Positions 24,133 through 32,899 of a stretch of DNA of 38,992 bases are shown piece after piece; the first letter of the stretch is position 1, and each line of letters begins with the position of its first letter. Below the pieces are notes generated by a model. It saw only the letters and a list, made by a program, of their open reading frames with translations, did not search any database and was not told the DNA's origin. The translations under genes were made by a program, and so were the position numbers. Source of the stretch: an uncultured Peptococcaceae bacterium (GTDB lineage Bacteria > Bacillota > Dehalobacteriia > UBA4068); the NCBI GenBank assembly GCA_949289995.1, contig CASEQE010000054.1:1-38992 (forward strand), written 5' to 3'.

Positions 24133-25800
24133 TTACAACACCGTAATCCGTCCTTGACTTTGGCGGTAATTTTCGCCAACCTCGCCATTTAGATCAAGCG
24201 TAAGATAATCGATTAATATTTGATAATCGGACATTCCTTCATCCACAAGCAAGGGATCGTTCATAAACATATTTAATCCGTCGCCCCCTTGCTTAATAAG
24301 AAAGCTATGAGAGGCTAGCGTGTAGGTTTGTTCCAAGTCGATAGGCGCATAACTACCGTCCTCTTGCAGAATCTGAACATCTTTCACCCGGCGATTCGAA
24401 CCGCAAGACACATACATGCCTTCCGCCGTGGTTTCCACTGTAGACTCTACAGAGGTATCGATCGTATATTTTAGTCCGGCTACCTGTAAGAAACCGCCGT
24501 TTTCCCCCACGGCATTCACGCCGTCGCTGCTATCTTTGGTTGTAAAGCGGCTGCCCATTTCCAATGCATCGACAATCTGCTGCCCCGTTGTCTCGACAAC
24601 GCATAAAGTGTTGCCGTAGGGATGAACGGCAATAATATCGCCATAAGTAATATCGCCGGCAGACAAATCGGCCCGAATTCCGCCGCCATTCACCAAAGCG
24701 ATATCTACATCGGCAACGGCACGATAGGCATCGGCGCAAAAATCGCCTAAGTTGGTTTCGCGATTGCGGATTAAACGTATACCGTCATCAGAAGCGGTGG
24801 TTAACTCCACATCGCTATAAGCGATTACCTGCTGAAGGTCCTCCTGGTAACGGCTTTGAATCTCTTGAATCAAAGCCTCCGTTTCTTCATCTCGATCAGG
24901 AAAATTGCCTATTAACCCCACCTGCAGATTGCCGGCGGCGGTAATCACCAGGCGCCCGATATACTGCAAGCTAGAGCCGGTGGAAGAAAGCAATACTTTT
25001 TCTCCCTGACAGTTTGCCACGACGTCGCAGGGAATCACGCTATGCGAATGCCCATCCAACACCGCGTCGATACCGCTGGTATTGGCTATCAAATCCGTAG
25101 AACGAAAAGGTGCGGAAACCTCGTCTATCCCCAAATGCGATAATACGATAACATAATCCGCTCCCTCGGCGCGGCAATCGTCTACCGTCTGTTGCACCTG
25201 CGCATAAAATGCCTCGCCAGTTTCACCGTAAAAATCATATATAAAATTTCCCGATTGATCCATAAAATAAGCGGGGCTAGATTTGACAATGCTTTCCGGA
25301 GTGGATACGCCAATAAAGCCCACCTGTACATCGCCATAGCTAACAATTTCATAAGGCTGAACCGCAGCCAATTGATTTTCGCCATCGCCGGTATAACAAA
25401 TATTACATCCCAAATAAACCGCGTCGGCTTGGGAGATTAGCTCGGCCAACCGCTCCATGCCGTAATTAAACTCATGATTGCCCAATACGGCAAAGTCGTA
25501 GCCCACAGCATTCATGATTTCCGTCAAATACGCCCCTTGCGACACCGTGCCGATCACGTCGCCCTGCACAGCATCGCCGCAATCTACTAAGGTTACATAA
25601 GGCGTTTGCTCCTCCATCCATTGTTTATATGCCGACAAACCGGCATATCCGATACCAGCGTCCACCGCGCAATGCACGTCGTTGGTATAAAGAACGACGA
25701 TATCATCGGCAGCTTGCTGCTGGCAGCCAGACAGCAATACAAGTATAAAAATACAAATGCACAACCAATGCAAGCCTTGCCATCTTCTCTTTATTTGCAT
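24133..25800 (-). CDS. Lipoprotein 5'-nucleotidase / UDP-sugar hydrolase family
   Basis: The 555-aa protein begins with a lipoprotein signal peptide ending in LLSGC, so it is probably anchored outside the membrane. The metallophosphatase domain shows YTNDVHC, DCGDAVQGD, GNHEFNYG, SHLGID and GHSHS, the five metal-binding blocks. The 5'-nucleotidase C-terminal domain follows, with NGGGIRADL and the substrate-binding HPYGNTL. It would release nucleosides and phosphate from extracellular nucleotides. The start is the ATG at 25800 with AGGTGA 5 nt upstream; a GTG at 25809 is an alternative. An 8-bp tandem repeat overlaps this ribosome site. Confidence 0.93.
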   Translation of the reverse strand: MQIKRRWQGLHWLCICIFILVLLSGCQQQAADDIVVLYTNDVHCAVDAGIGYAGLSAYKQWMEEQTPYVTLVDCGDAVQGDVIGTVSQGAYLTEIMNAVGYDFAVLGNHEFNYGMERLAELISQADAVYLGCNICYTGDGENQLAAVQPYEIVSYGDVQVGFIGVSTPESIVKSSPAYFMDQSGNFIYDFYGETGEAFYAQVQQTVDDCRAEGADYVIVLSHLGIDEVSAPFRSTDLIANTSGIDAVLDGHSHSVIPCDVVANCQGEKVLLSSTGSSLQYIGRLVITAAGNLQVGLIGNFPDRDEETEALIQEIQSRYQEDLQQVIAYSDVELTTASDDGIRLIRNRETNLGDFCADAYRAVADVDIALVNGGGIRADLSAGDITYGDIIAVHPYGNTLCVVETTGQQIVDALEMGSRFTTKDSSDGVNAVGENGGFLQVAGLKYTIDTSVESTVETTAEGMYVSCGSNRRVKDVQILQEDGSYAPIDLEQTYTLASHSFLIKQGGDGLNMFMNDPLLVDEGMSDYQILIDYLTLDLNGEVGENYRQSQGRITVL

Positions 25801-25801
25801 C

Positions 25802-25822
25802 CTACTCACCTACTCACCTACT
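25802..25822. repeat. Tandem octamer repeat at the 5'-nucleotidase ribosome site
   Basis: CTACTCAC is repeated twice and followed by a partial third copy (CTACT). On the minus strand this makes serial GTGAGTAG units that supply the AGGTGA ribosome site. A change in copy number would move or remove the site. Confidence 0.7.
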
Positions 25823-25913
25823 TTCCTTTTTGCTTGCTATTATCCATCTGCTTATAGCTTTTATCGCTAGACGCATAACGCCATGTTCCACATCAAAGCC
25901 TGCGGTTCCGCGT

Positions 25914-26480
25914 TTATCCATTTTCCCGCCCTAACTGCTCTATGGCTTGCTCCAGCAATCGTTCTCTTTGTGCCGGATCAATATCTAAACCTTCAATCGT
26001 ATACGATACACTTTCGGGGATACCGAGCATAGCGGCTAACTCCTTTACGTATTCAAATCCCAAATGCCGCTGGCCGACAAAACCGCCGCAAGTAGAAAAA
26101 TACAGCAACCGCTGCGCCTTACAACAGCCGACGCAACGGCCGTCTGCCGTATACGCGAACGTGAGACCATTGACGGATACCTGTTCTAAATAGATTTTCA
26201 GCAGTGAGGGAAACGATAAATCCCAAAATGGCGCCGCAATCAAAATGGTATCTGCATCGCGAAATTGCCGCGCCAAGCGGAACATATCATGCGAAAAATC
26301 TCCTTGGCTAGATAAAGCATCTCGCTGCTTTAACGTCTGGTAATTCAGAGGGGTAAGCGCCAGTTTGCTTAATTCCAGCACCTGTACGTCCTTTTCCCCT
26401 TGCAGCCGTAAATAGGCCTGATAGTATTTTCTGGTGGCGGAGTCGTCCCCGCGGATACAGCAATCTATCGCTAGCAGCAT
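25914..26480 (-). CDS. Flavodoxin-fold NAD(P)H-dependent FMN/quinone reductase
   Basis: The 188-aa protein fits the NAD(P)H quinone reductase/azoreductase group. A beta strand MLLAIDCCIRGDDSAT leads into the phosphate-binding loop, then ILIAAPFWDLSFPSLLKIYLEQV (split here as AAPFWDLSFPSLLK and IYLEQV) and YFSTCGGFVG, both typical of AzoR-like FMN sites. Cys7, Cys8 and the CVGCC group near residue 117 are unusual additions. Physiological substrate unknown. The ATG at 26480 has GGAGG 8 nt upstream and is preferred to the one at 26495. The gene stands alone between the 5'-nucleotidase and tRNA-Arg. Confidence 0.8.
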   Translation of the reverse strand: MLLAIDCCIRGDDSATRKYYQAYLRLQGEKDVQVLELSKLALTPLNYQTLKQRDALSSQGDFSHDMFRLARQFRDADTILIAAPFWDLSFPSLLKIYLEQVSVNGLTFAYTADGRCVGCCKAQRLLYFSTCGGFVGQRHLGFEYVKELAAMLGIPESVSYTIEGLDIDPAQRERLLEQAIEQLGRENG

Positions 26481-26543
26481 ATACGTTTCCTCCATTCCAT
26501 AGATATAATGTAACTATTTCTCCCATAGGACGTTTGGCTTTTC

Positions 26544-26585
26544 TTAAAAAACGATAAAGGCCACGGTATAATGATAACCGTGGCC
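26544..26585 (-). terminator. Terminator downstream of tRNA-Arg
   Basis: GGCCACGGT and ACCGTGGCC form a 9-bp perfect stem with a 9-nt loop, followed on the minus strand by TTTATCGTTTTTT. It lies 78 bp after the tRNA 3' end and before the reductase gene. Confidence 0.8.
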
Positions 26586-26663
26586 AAACCATAAGTAGCG
26601 GCCCGTCAAATTTTGGATTTGCTCAACCTGCACATCGCAAAACCGGCGTTACGCAAAAATGAA

Positions 26664-26740
26664 TGGCGCGCCCGAAGGAATTCGAATCCCCGACCTGCCG
26701 CTTAGGAGGCGGCCGCTCTATCCTACTGAGCTACGGGCGC
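26664..26740 (-). tRNA. tRNA-Arg (anticodon CCT)
   Basis: A 77-nt cloverleaf: the acceptor GCGCCCG pairs with CGGGCGC, the anticodon stem GCCGC/GCGGC holds the loop CTCCTAA with anticodon CCT, the T-loop is TTCGAAT and the CCA is encoded. It reads AGG codons. It is intact and no integrase is near it. The 237 bp from here to znuB contain a tandem GCCGATTGCC repeat and nothing else that I can name. Confidence 0.96.
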
Positions 26741-26977
26741 ATATTTTTTTTGCCTCTGCGCAGGATTAACATATCTGCCCAAACGCCGATTGCCGCCGAT
26801 TGCCTCCGCATAGGCTTTTCATAATTTGCTCATGCCGATGACCGTTTAACCGCAGTAAATTTATTTTACATCGATCTATGTACAGCGTCAAGTTTTTGTT
26901 TGATCGCCGCCGTTTATAACAGCTATAAGTAGACTTATGCACATAGAGAAAACAAATCTGCTGTCGTTTTTAAACGA

Positions 26978-27838
26978 TCATCCGCGATGAAAAGCCGGGA
27001 GCAAGCTTCCCAGAGCAAAACATAAGGCAAAAGCCAACACATCCACCGTGACAATGGTAGCGCCGACCGGCGTGCCGGCCAAAATAGCGATCACCAGGCC
27101 GATAGCGGCTGTACAAACAGAAAAACAAGCGGAAAAAATAATTACGCTGCGAAAACTTTTATACAAACGCATAGCGGATAAGGCAGGAAAGATGATCAAT
27201 GCAGAAATTAACAATGAACCCACTAAATTCATAGCCAACACGATCACTATAGCGATCACCGTTGCTATCAATACGTTATATCCGCCGGCATTGATACCGG
27301 TAGCCTGTGCAAAAGTTTCATCAAAAGTTACGGTGAAAATTTTATGGTAAAAGCATATAAACAATAGGATTACGATAAGCGACATAGTAAAACAAAGCCA
27401 AACGTCGGCGGCGCTTAAGGTCAAAATCGCCGTGGAGCCAAACAAAGTACTACATACGTCGCCACTCAAATTGGAAGAAGCAGAAAAAAGATGCAATAAT
27501 AGGTATCCCAATGCCAACGAAGCGACGGACACCATAGCAATCGCCGCATCGCCTTTTACTTTTGCGTTTTGGCCTGCGCGCAGCAATAGTATGGCGCTGG
27601 TAACGGTGACCGGTAGTACCACCAGCGTATTATTCTGTACGTTTACTACCGTTGCTACAGCCAAGGCGCCGAAAGCGACATGAGACAAGCCGTCGCCGAT
27701 AAAAGAAAAACGTTTTAAAACCAAAGTAACCCCCAATAGCGACGAACATAGCGCAATCAATATGCCAACAATAAAAGCATAGCGTACAAAAGGATATTGA
27801 AAATATAGCGATAAAGTCGACAAAGCGGTTGCCATCAT
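26978..27838 (-). CDS. znuB: Zinc ABC transporter permease ZnuB
   Basis: The 286-aa protein has about eight membrane segments and belongs to the ABC-3 metal permease family. Characteristic segments are LVLKRFSFIGDGLSHVAFGA near residue 40, the coupling region FDETFAQATGIN, and LVGSLLISALIIFPALSA in the second half. It forms the membrane channel for zinc delivered by ZnuA and powered by ZnuC. Its ATG overlaps the znuC stop by 4 bp, so the two are translationally coupled. It is the last gene of the operon; no strong terminator is visible after it. Confidence 0.92.
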   Translation of the reverse strand: MMATALSTLSLYFQYPFVRYAFIVGILIALCSSLLGVTLVLKRFSFIGDGLSHVAFGALAVATVVNVQNNTLVVLPVTVTSAILLLRAGQNAKVKGDAAIAMVSVASLALGYLLLHLFSASSNLSGDVCSTLFGSTAILTLSAADVWLCFTMSLIVILLFICFYHKIFTVTFDETFAQATGINAGGYNVLIATVIAIVIVLAMNLVGSLLISALIIFPALSAMRLYKSFRSVIIFSACFSVCTAAIGLVIAILAGTPVGATIVTVDVLAFALCFALGSLLPAFHRG

Positions 27839-28548
27839 TCATCCCCCTTCGCCCGGCACATATAGATCTTACCAATATCGCTTTGCTGATAGCCGGCTGC
27901 AGTACCAAAAAACAAAGGCTTATGACTCACATGCAAAACATGGCTGGCATATTGTATCGCGGCAGAAACGTCGTGCGTAACCATGATTACCGTCATGCCG
28001 TCTCGTTGGTTGAGATCCTTAATCAAAGTATACATTTCTTCGCCGGCTTGCGGATCCAAACCCGCTGCCGGTTCATCCAAAAGCAAAAGGCGCGTAGCGG
28101 CTCCTAAAGCCCTTGCCAGCAATACCCGCTGTTGTTGGCCGCCCGACAATTCGCGATAACATCTTTTCGCCAAATGCAATACGCCGGTTTTCAACATATT
28201 GTTTTGGGCCTGTTTTTTTTCTTCTTGCGTGTAGAACGGACGCCAACCGCTACGATTCAAGCACGCGGAACGTACGATTTCCTCCACCGTAGCCGGAAAA
28301 TCTCGCTGTACCAAACTTTGCTGAGGCAAATAACCAATATCGTTATGTTGTAACCCATCTCCATAACGTATTTCACCGGCAAATGGTTTTCGTAAATTTA
28401 ACAGTGTTTTAATCAACGTGCTTTTTCCGGAGCCGTTTTCGCCAACAATGCATAAATAATCGCCGCTATTGACGCAAAAGTTCAAATTCTCAACCACCGT
28501 ATGCCCTTCATAAGCCAGAATTACATCCTTGCATACCAACAATGCCAT
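27835..28548 (-). CDS. znuC: Zinc ABC transporter ATP-binding protein ZnuC
   Basis: The 237-aa ATPase has Walker A GENGSGKST (36-44), the Q-loop, the signature LSGGQQQRVLLARAL, Walker B LLLLDEPAAGLDP and the H-loop VTHDVS. It is of normal length and ends with CRAKGDE overlapping znuB. The second ATG (28548) was chosen because GGCGG stands 7 nt before it; the first lies two codons earlier. It follows znuA by 18 bp. Metal specificity is inferred from the adjoining Zur-like regulator and ZnuA. Confidence 0.92.
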   Translation of the reverse strand: MALLVCKDVILAYEGHTVVENLNFCVNSGDYLCIVGENGSGKSTLIKTLLNLRKPFAGEIRYGDGLQHNDIGYLPQQSLVQRDFPATVEEIVRSACLNRSGWRPFYTQEEKKQAQNNMLKTGVLHLAKRCYRELSGGQQQRVLLARALGAATRLLLLDEPAAGLDPQAGEEMYTLIKDLNQRDGMTVIMVTHDVSAAIQYASHVLHVSHKPLFFGTAAGYQQSDIGKIYMCRAKGDE

Positions 28549-28566
28549 ACGCATTCCGCCTTTCTT

Positions 28567-29535
28567 TTAATTTAAGGCTTGCCGCAAGGTCTGTAGATTC
28601 TCTTCCATGATGGAAAGATAGTCCTCTCCGGCATCAATTTCTTCCTGGGTGATAGATTGCATTGAGTTCAAAGTTAAAATTTCCACATTTTGCACGCTAC
28701 TGTTGTTGATAATGGTTTGCGCTATATCGGAATTGCTATTTTCAATTGTTAAAACCACAGGCAAAGCTAAGCTTTCTAGCCGGCCGGCCAAATACGTTAC
28801 GGTTTCAAAACTGGCCTCCGTTTCCGCAGAACAACCGGGAAAAGCCGCATCATAGGATAACTGATAATCGTTTACCAAATATAAAAAGGGGAAACGATCG
28901 CCAAACAATAGATGGGTTCGCGCCGCCGTATCCACCGTTTGCCGGTACGCTTCGTCTAAAGCCTGCAATTCCAACTGATAGGCTTGGTTATTTGCGGCGT
29001 ATTCTTGAGCGCCCTCAGGATCCAAAATCGTCAACTGTTCCGTTAGCGCATCGCAAACCAATTGCGCATTGCTTAAAGAAAGCCACACATGCTCGTCATA
29101 TACCACGCCTGTCTCTGCCGTTTCCTCATGTGCCATCCCCGGCGACAATTCTTCCTCCAACAATTCATCAGCCAACACGTCGAACAGATCGATTACGATT
29201 TGATTCTGATTTTGCGCGGCAGATGCCGCGTCCTTGATCCATGCATCCGATTGTCCGCCAACATACGCCAACATATCGCAGGAAGATATGGTCACGATAT
29301 CTTCTACCGAAGGCTGATAGTTATGCATATCCGTACCATTATGCAGTAGCAGCCGCAAATCAAACTCGTCGGCCCGCGCGCCTAAAAGCTGTCGCAACCA
29401 GTCGTATTCCGGAAAGATGGTACAAACGATCACCGGTTTACCGCCGTCTTCCGCCGTTATTTCCGTATTGGCAGCACAGGCGCAAGCACACAGCATAGCA
29501 AATACAATCCACAAATAGATAAATAAATTTTTCAC
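28567..29535 (-). CDS. znuA: Zinc ABC transporter substrate-binding lipoprotein ZnuA
   Basis: The 322-aa cluster A-I binding protein has a lipoprotein signal with the lipobox near MLCAC (the mature protein starts at one of the Cys residues in CACACAAN). Metal-binding features are the His in DMHNYQPSVED, the His in DEHVWLSL, and the FGDRFPFLYLVNDYQL segment typical of zinc-binding members in Clostridia. The short acidic His-containing loop MAHEETAETG lies just before the second ligand. No ATG is available: I take the GTG at 29535, 8 nt after GGAGG. It follows zur by 55 bp. Confidence 0.9.
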   Translation of the reverse strand: MKNLFIYLWIVFAMLCACACAANTEITAEDGGKPVIVCTIFPEYDWLRQLLGARADEFDLRLLLHNGTDMHNYQPSVEDIVTISSCDMLAYVGGQSDAWIKDAASAAQNQNQIVIDLFDVLADELLEEELSPGMAHEETAETGVVYDEHVWLSLSNAQLVCDALTEQLTILDPEGAQEYAANNQAYQLELQALDEAYRQTVDTAARTHLLFGDRFPFLYLVNDYQLSYDAAFPGCSAETEASFETVTYLAGRLESLALPVVLTIENSNSDIAQTIINNSSVQNVEILTLNSMQSITQEEIDAGEDYLSIMEENLQTLRQALN

Positions 29536-29590
29536 CAAAAACGCCTCCACATTTTGCTCAATCAACAATCTGTTTCATAACGGCTGGCGC

Positions 29591-29986
29591 TCATTTGCCA
29601 CAGCGTTTACAGGTACCCAGCAAAATTGTTTTTTGTTCATCCAAACGCAAACCATTATTCATCAATGTTGACTTTACTTGTTCTTCGTCGGCTTGATTTT
29701 CCATATGAAAAATACGACCACATTCCGAACATTGCAAATGCAGGCGACTGCGGCATTGGCTGCCCCCTACATACTGATAATAGAATTTGCGGCTATTTTC
29801 CCGAGCAGATTTATGTAAAAGTCCTTCTTGAAGCATTTTATCTACATTTCGGTAAATAACGCTACGCTCCACCGGATCTTCTGCGGATAAAGCGGCGACG
29901 ATTTCATCGATGGAAAATTGCTCATGGCAATGCAATTCAAAAAAAGCCAGCAATTGTTTTCTTTGAGCCGTAGCGTATTTCTTCAT
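29591..29986 (-). CDS. zur: Fur-family regulator, probably Zur
   Basis: The 131-aa protein has an N-terminal winged helix (SVIYRNVDKMLQEGLL is the DNA-recognition part) and a C-terminal metal domain with HLQCSECGRIFH and the terminal CKRCGK, giving the two CxxC pairs of the structural zinc site. Fur-family members sense iron, zinc, manganese or peroxide; zinc is inferred here because it leads the znuACB operon. The ATG has GGAGGC upstream. A long inverted repeat covers its own promoter, so it probably represses itself together with the transporter. Confidence 0.9.
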   Translation of the reverse strand: MKKYATAQRKQLLAFFELHCHEQFSIDEIVAALSAEDPVERSVIYRNVDKMLQEGLLHKSARENSRKFYYQYVGGSQCRSRLHLQCSECGRIFHMENQADEEQVKSTLMNNGLRLDEQKTILLGTCKRCGK

Positions 29987-29998
29987 GTTTATGCCTCC

Positions 29999-30025
29999 AA
30001 AATTTGCAACTTAATTGCAAATTTT
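29999..30025. promoter_or_regulatory. Candidate Zur operator
   Basis: AAAATTTGCAA, a 5-bp spacer CTTAA, then TTGCAAATTTT: perfect 11-bp arms. It lies directly downstream of the -10 box of the zur promoter and covers the predicted start point. The core differs from the Bacillus Zur box, which has TCGTAAT-type arms. Confidence 0.75.
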
Positions 30026-30053
30026 ATTATAACATATAAATACCCCCTGTCAA
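30026..30053 (-). promoter_or_regulatory. Promoter of zur-znuA-znuC-znuB
   Basis: On the minus strand TTGACA and TATAAT both match consensus, with a 16-bp spacer. The start point falls inside the inverted repeat, as expected for repression by promoter occlusion. Confidence 0.85.
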
Positions 30054-30060
30054 TCAACGA

Positions 30061-30107
30061 ATAAGATAAAAATGGTTCGATTTTTCTAAAAAGAAAAATC
30101 GAACCAT
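30061..30107 (-). terminator. Terminator of the CotF-like gene
   Basis: The 15-bp perfect arms 30072-30086 and 30093-30107 (ATGGTTCGATTTTTC and its complement) enclose a 6-nt loop, with TTTTTATCTTATT following on the minus strand. It separates the CotF-like gene from the zur promoter. Confidence 0.9.
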
Positions 30108-30184
30108 CGTCGTTTCATAAACAAATGTTATATAATCCTACTTTATTGACAAAAATGTTTTCATAATAAGCGTGTAAAGGCAAT

Positions 30185-30637
30185 TTATGAATACATAGCG
30201 TTGGTTTCCATATAGTCGTATATCATTTTGCCATGTCGTTGTTCTTCTTTTTGAATGTGATTTAAAGCGTTACGCAACCCTTCATTTTTAAATTCAAATA
30301 CAAAAGCATCATATAGATGGGAGGCATGTTTCTCGCTGAGCAAGGCGTCGCCGCATAAATAACTATCGTTCCGCTTATCTTGATTATCCATTAACGAATA
30401 ATAAGCGGTAAACGTGGGATTCGCTTGGGAACCGCCGCCGCTGGCAGGAATTTGCCCGGCGGCAATTTGTTCCAGGCTATGCAAATGCTGCATTTCCGTT
30501 TGCGCAATTTGCGAAAATAAATTTTTCAACTGGGAATCTGCAGCTTGCATCGCGTATTTATTATATTTATCCGCGCTCAAGCGTTCTTGCCACTGCAACT
30601 CTTTCAATAATTCATTTTCTTTTTGCGACAAAAGCAT
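30185..30637 (-). CDS. CotF-type spore coat / ferritin-like helical protein
   Basis: The 150-aa all-helical protein matches the coat F (COG5577) family: LLSQKENELLKELQWQE at the start, FSQIAQTEMQHLHSL in the first helical pair, DALLSEKHASHLYDAF and the C-terminal NHIQKEEQRHGKMIYDYM. Clostridia carry many such genes, most of them expressed during sporulation. The repeated E-x2-H patterns resemble a ferritin-like diiron site, though metal binding is not shown. I place the start at the ATG at 30637 with GAGGTG upstream. It is divergent from the YyaL-type gene, 130 bp apart. Confidence 0.85.
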   Translation of the reverse strand: MLLSQKENELLKELQWQERLSADKYNKYAMQAADSQLKNLFSQIAQTEMQHLHSLEQIAAGQIPASGGGSQANPTFTAYYSLMDNQDKRNDSYLCGDALLSEKHASHLYDAFVFEFKNEGLRNALNHIQKEEQRHGKMIYDYMETNAMYS

Positions 30638-30718
30638 ATTCATCACCTCTGCGTTAGTATAGACTAGAAATTCTTGACTATACGCTATTATAAATAAATA
30701 TTTTTTCATCAGATAGAT

Positions 30719-30740
30719 ATGCTATTATATATGCTATTAT
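30719..30740 (+). promoter_or_regulatory. Two tandem extended -10 elements before the YyaL-type gene
   Basis: ATGCTATTAT occurs twice, 12 bp apart, each fitting TG-n-TATTAT. A related copy (TACGCTATTATAA) lies at 30681-30693 and reads TATAAT on the minus strand toward the CotF-like gene. No good -35 boxes are seen. The repetition may reflect two alternative start points. Confidence 0.4.
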
Positions 30741-30767
30741 TATAAAAAGAAACGATAGGAGGTTCCT

Positions 30768-32729
30768 ATGTCGCCGAATCGTCTGGCTGCCGCCAGCAGC
30801 CCATATTTATTGCAACATGCCCAGGATCCGGTAGATTGGTTTCCATGGGGGCCGGAAGCGTTTGAAACGGCGCAACGGCAAGGAAAGGCGATTTTTCTTA
30901 GTATCGGCTACAGCGCTTGCCATTGGTGCCATGTGATGGCACGAGAAAGCTTTGCCGATCCGGAAGTTGCCGCTTTACTCAATCGCTATTTTATTTCCAT
31001 CAAAGTAGATAGAGAAGAACGACCGGATATTGATCATATATATATGGAAGCATGTCAATTGCTTAGCGGCAGCGGCGGCTGGCCTTTAACCATATTTATG
31101 ACCCCGGAACAAAAGCCGTTTTTTGCCGGCACCTATTTTCCCAAAGAACCATCTTATGGCCGCAACGGTTTTAAGCGCTTGGTACAAGCCCTTGGCGAAC
31201 AATGGCAGAACAACGCCGGTCAATTGACGCAAGCGGCAGAGCGTCTAACCGCCGCTTTAAGCGCCAATCCAACCCAAGAAAGCAGCGCCAAGGAAAAACA
31301 AGACTTGGTCCAAACAGCCTTTTGGCAATTGCAACAAAACTACGACTGGCAATATGGCGGTTTTGGCGAAGCGCCCAAATTTCCCACTCCGGCAAATATT
31401 CTCTTTTTGTTAACTTATTATCAAAAAAGGCAAGATAAAACCGCTTTAACCATGGCGGAGCATACCTTGCTGCAAATGTATCGCGGGGGTATATACGACC
31501 ATATCGGCTATGGATTTTGTCGCTATTCCACAGACCGCTATTTTCTTGTACCACATTTTGAAAAAATGCTACAAGATAACGCTTGGCTAACGTTATGTTA
31601 TAGCCAGGCATACGCCATTACGCACAATCGCTTATATCTGGATATTGCCACGCAAATCGCCGCCTATATACGCCGGGAGGCAACCCACCCGCAAGGGGGG
31701 ATTTATACGGCGCAAGATGCGGATAGCGACGGAGAAGAAGGCAAATACTATCTGCTTACGGCGGAGGAAACGATAGATCTGCTAGGATCGGAAATTGGAC
31801 AAGCCTTCAACGATTACTATAACGTCACAGCGCAAGGCAATTTTCAAGGCAAAAATATCGCCAATTTGCTTCCAAATAAAGAAATCCATAACAAATTTTC
31901 CCCTTACTTGCCGCAAATTTTAGCATACCGCCAGCGCCGTTATCCATTATTCCGCGATGATAAAATCCTTACCAGCGTAACCGCAGCCACCGCCGCCGCC
32001 TTTGCTTTTTTGGCCCGAGCCGCCCAAAGCGACGATCTGTTGACGGCAGCGAAACAAGCATGGCGTTTTATCCGCAAATATATGGAAGAACAAGGCACGC
32101 TGTCTATCAGCTACCGGCAAGGCCGCAAAGGCGTAAACGGGCTATGCAACGATTACGCAAACTGTATCTTTGCCGCTCTCTCCCTTTATCAAGCCACTTG
32201 GCAAGAAGAATATTTACGCCAAGCCCAGGTTTATTGCCGCAAAGCCGTAGACAATTTCTTCGATATGGAGCGCGGCGGTTTCTTTTTGTCTGGAAACGAC
32301 GGTCAAAAGCTCATTTACCGTCCTAAAGAGACCTTTGACGGCGCAGGCGTTAGCGGCAATTCCCTGATGACCTATGGATTGGTCTTATTAGAATATCTTT
32401 GTCCCGAGCAACGATGGTCGGATGTGCTACGCCGGCAAATGGCGTTTATGTACCGCCAAGCGCAAGTCTATCCAGCGGCCTATCCTATGTTTCTTACCGC
32501 TTGGCTCCATCAAGAGCAACCCGCGCCAAAACTGGTAGTCGTGCCGCAAAACGATGCCAATTTGCCGGCCATACAAAAAGCTTTACCCTTAGATGTTTGG
32601 ACGCTGCTGAGCGCCAACAACAGCCAATACCCTCCGGTCAACGGCCAAACCACTTTTTATCTTTGCCAAAACGGCTCTTGTCTACCGCCGCAAAATGAAA
32701 TTCCTGTTTTGCGCTCTCCTGACCGCTAA
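30768..32729 (+). CDS. YyaL/DUF255 thioredoxin-like protein with glycosidase-like helical domain
   Basis: The 653-aa protein is of normal family length. The N-terminal thioredoxin-fold DUF255 domain starts [20 protein letters not shown] and has the active-site pair Cys51-His-Trp-Cys54 in [10 protein letters not shown]. The rest is an alpha/alpha-toroid like N-acylglucosamine epimerases, with [29 protein letters not shown] and [14 protein letters not shown]. The human relative is SPATA20. The bacterial function is unsettled; a redox or sugar-related role is possible. Start: ATG with AGGAGG 5 nt upstream. No terminator is clear after the stop. Confidence 0.92.
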   Translation: MSPNRLAAASSPYLLQHAQDPVDWFPWGPEAFETAQRQGKAIFLSIGYSACHWCHVMARESFADPEVAALLNRYFISIKVDREERPDIDHIYMEACQLLSGSGGWPLTIFMTPEQKPFFAGTYFPKEPSYGRNGFKRLVQALGEQWQNNAGQLTQAAERLTAALSANPTQESSAKEKQDLVQTAFWQLQQNYDWQYGGFGEAPKFPTPANILFLLTYYQKRQDKTALTMAEHTLLQMYRGGIYDHIGYGFCRYSTDRYFLVPHFEKMLQDNAWLTLCYSQAYAITHNRLYLDIATQIAAYIRREATHPQGGIYTAQDADSDGEEGKYYLLTAEETIDLLGSEIGQAFNDYYNVTAQGNFQGKNIANLLPNKEIHNKFSPYLPQILAYRQRRYPLFRDDKILTSVTAATAAAFAFLARAAQSDDLLTAAKQAWRFIRKYMEEQGTLSISYRQGRKGVNGLCNDYANCIFAALSLYQATWQEEYLRQAQVYCRKAVDNFFDMERGGFFLSGNDGQKLIYRPKETFDGAGVSGNSLMTYGLVLLEYLCPEQRWSDVLRRQMAFMYRQAQVYPAAYPMFLTAWLHQEQPAPKLVVVPQNDANLPAIQKALPLDVWTLLSANNSQYPPVNGQTTFYLCQNGSCLPPQNEIPVLRSPDR

Positions 32730-32782
32730 GTATATCCCGAGGTCTGCCAACAACACGGCATCTTTCCTTTTTGACCAAAAAC

Positions 32783-32791
32783 TGTTATACT
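32783..32791 (+). promoter_or_regulatory. Possible extended -10 promoter for the helicase gene
   Basis: TGTTATACT fits the extended -10 pattern with five of six hexamer bases. The predicted start leaves a leader of about 100 nt without a recognisable riboswitch. Confidence 0.4.
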
Positions 32792-32899
32792 ATATTAGAT
32801 ATGGGTAAAAAGCGTATAAGCGCCGCTTGTCCGTATGCCGTCGCCGCCGGTAAATAGGCAAAACCTACGCATATATAAAATAAGGAGCAACAGACCTAT

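Noticed and set aside
23824-24192. Plus-strand 122-codon open frame between the M23 and 5'-nucleotidase genes
   Set aside because: It runs through the M23 promoter and the 5'-nucleotidase terminator hairpin, has no ribosome site and no recognisable domain.
26741-26977. Tandem GCCGATTGCC repeat as the start of a CRISPR array
   Set aside because: Two adjoining 10-bp copies without spacers and no cas genes in the window.
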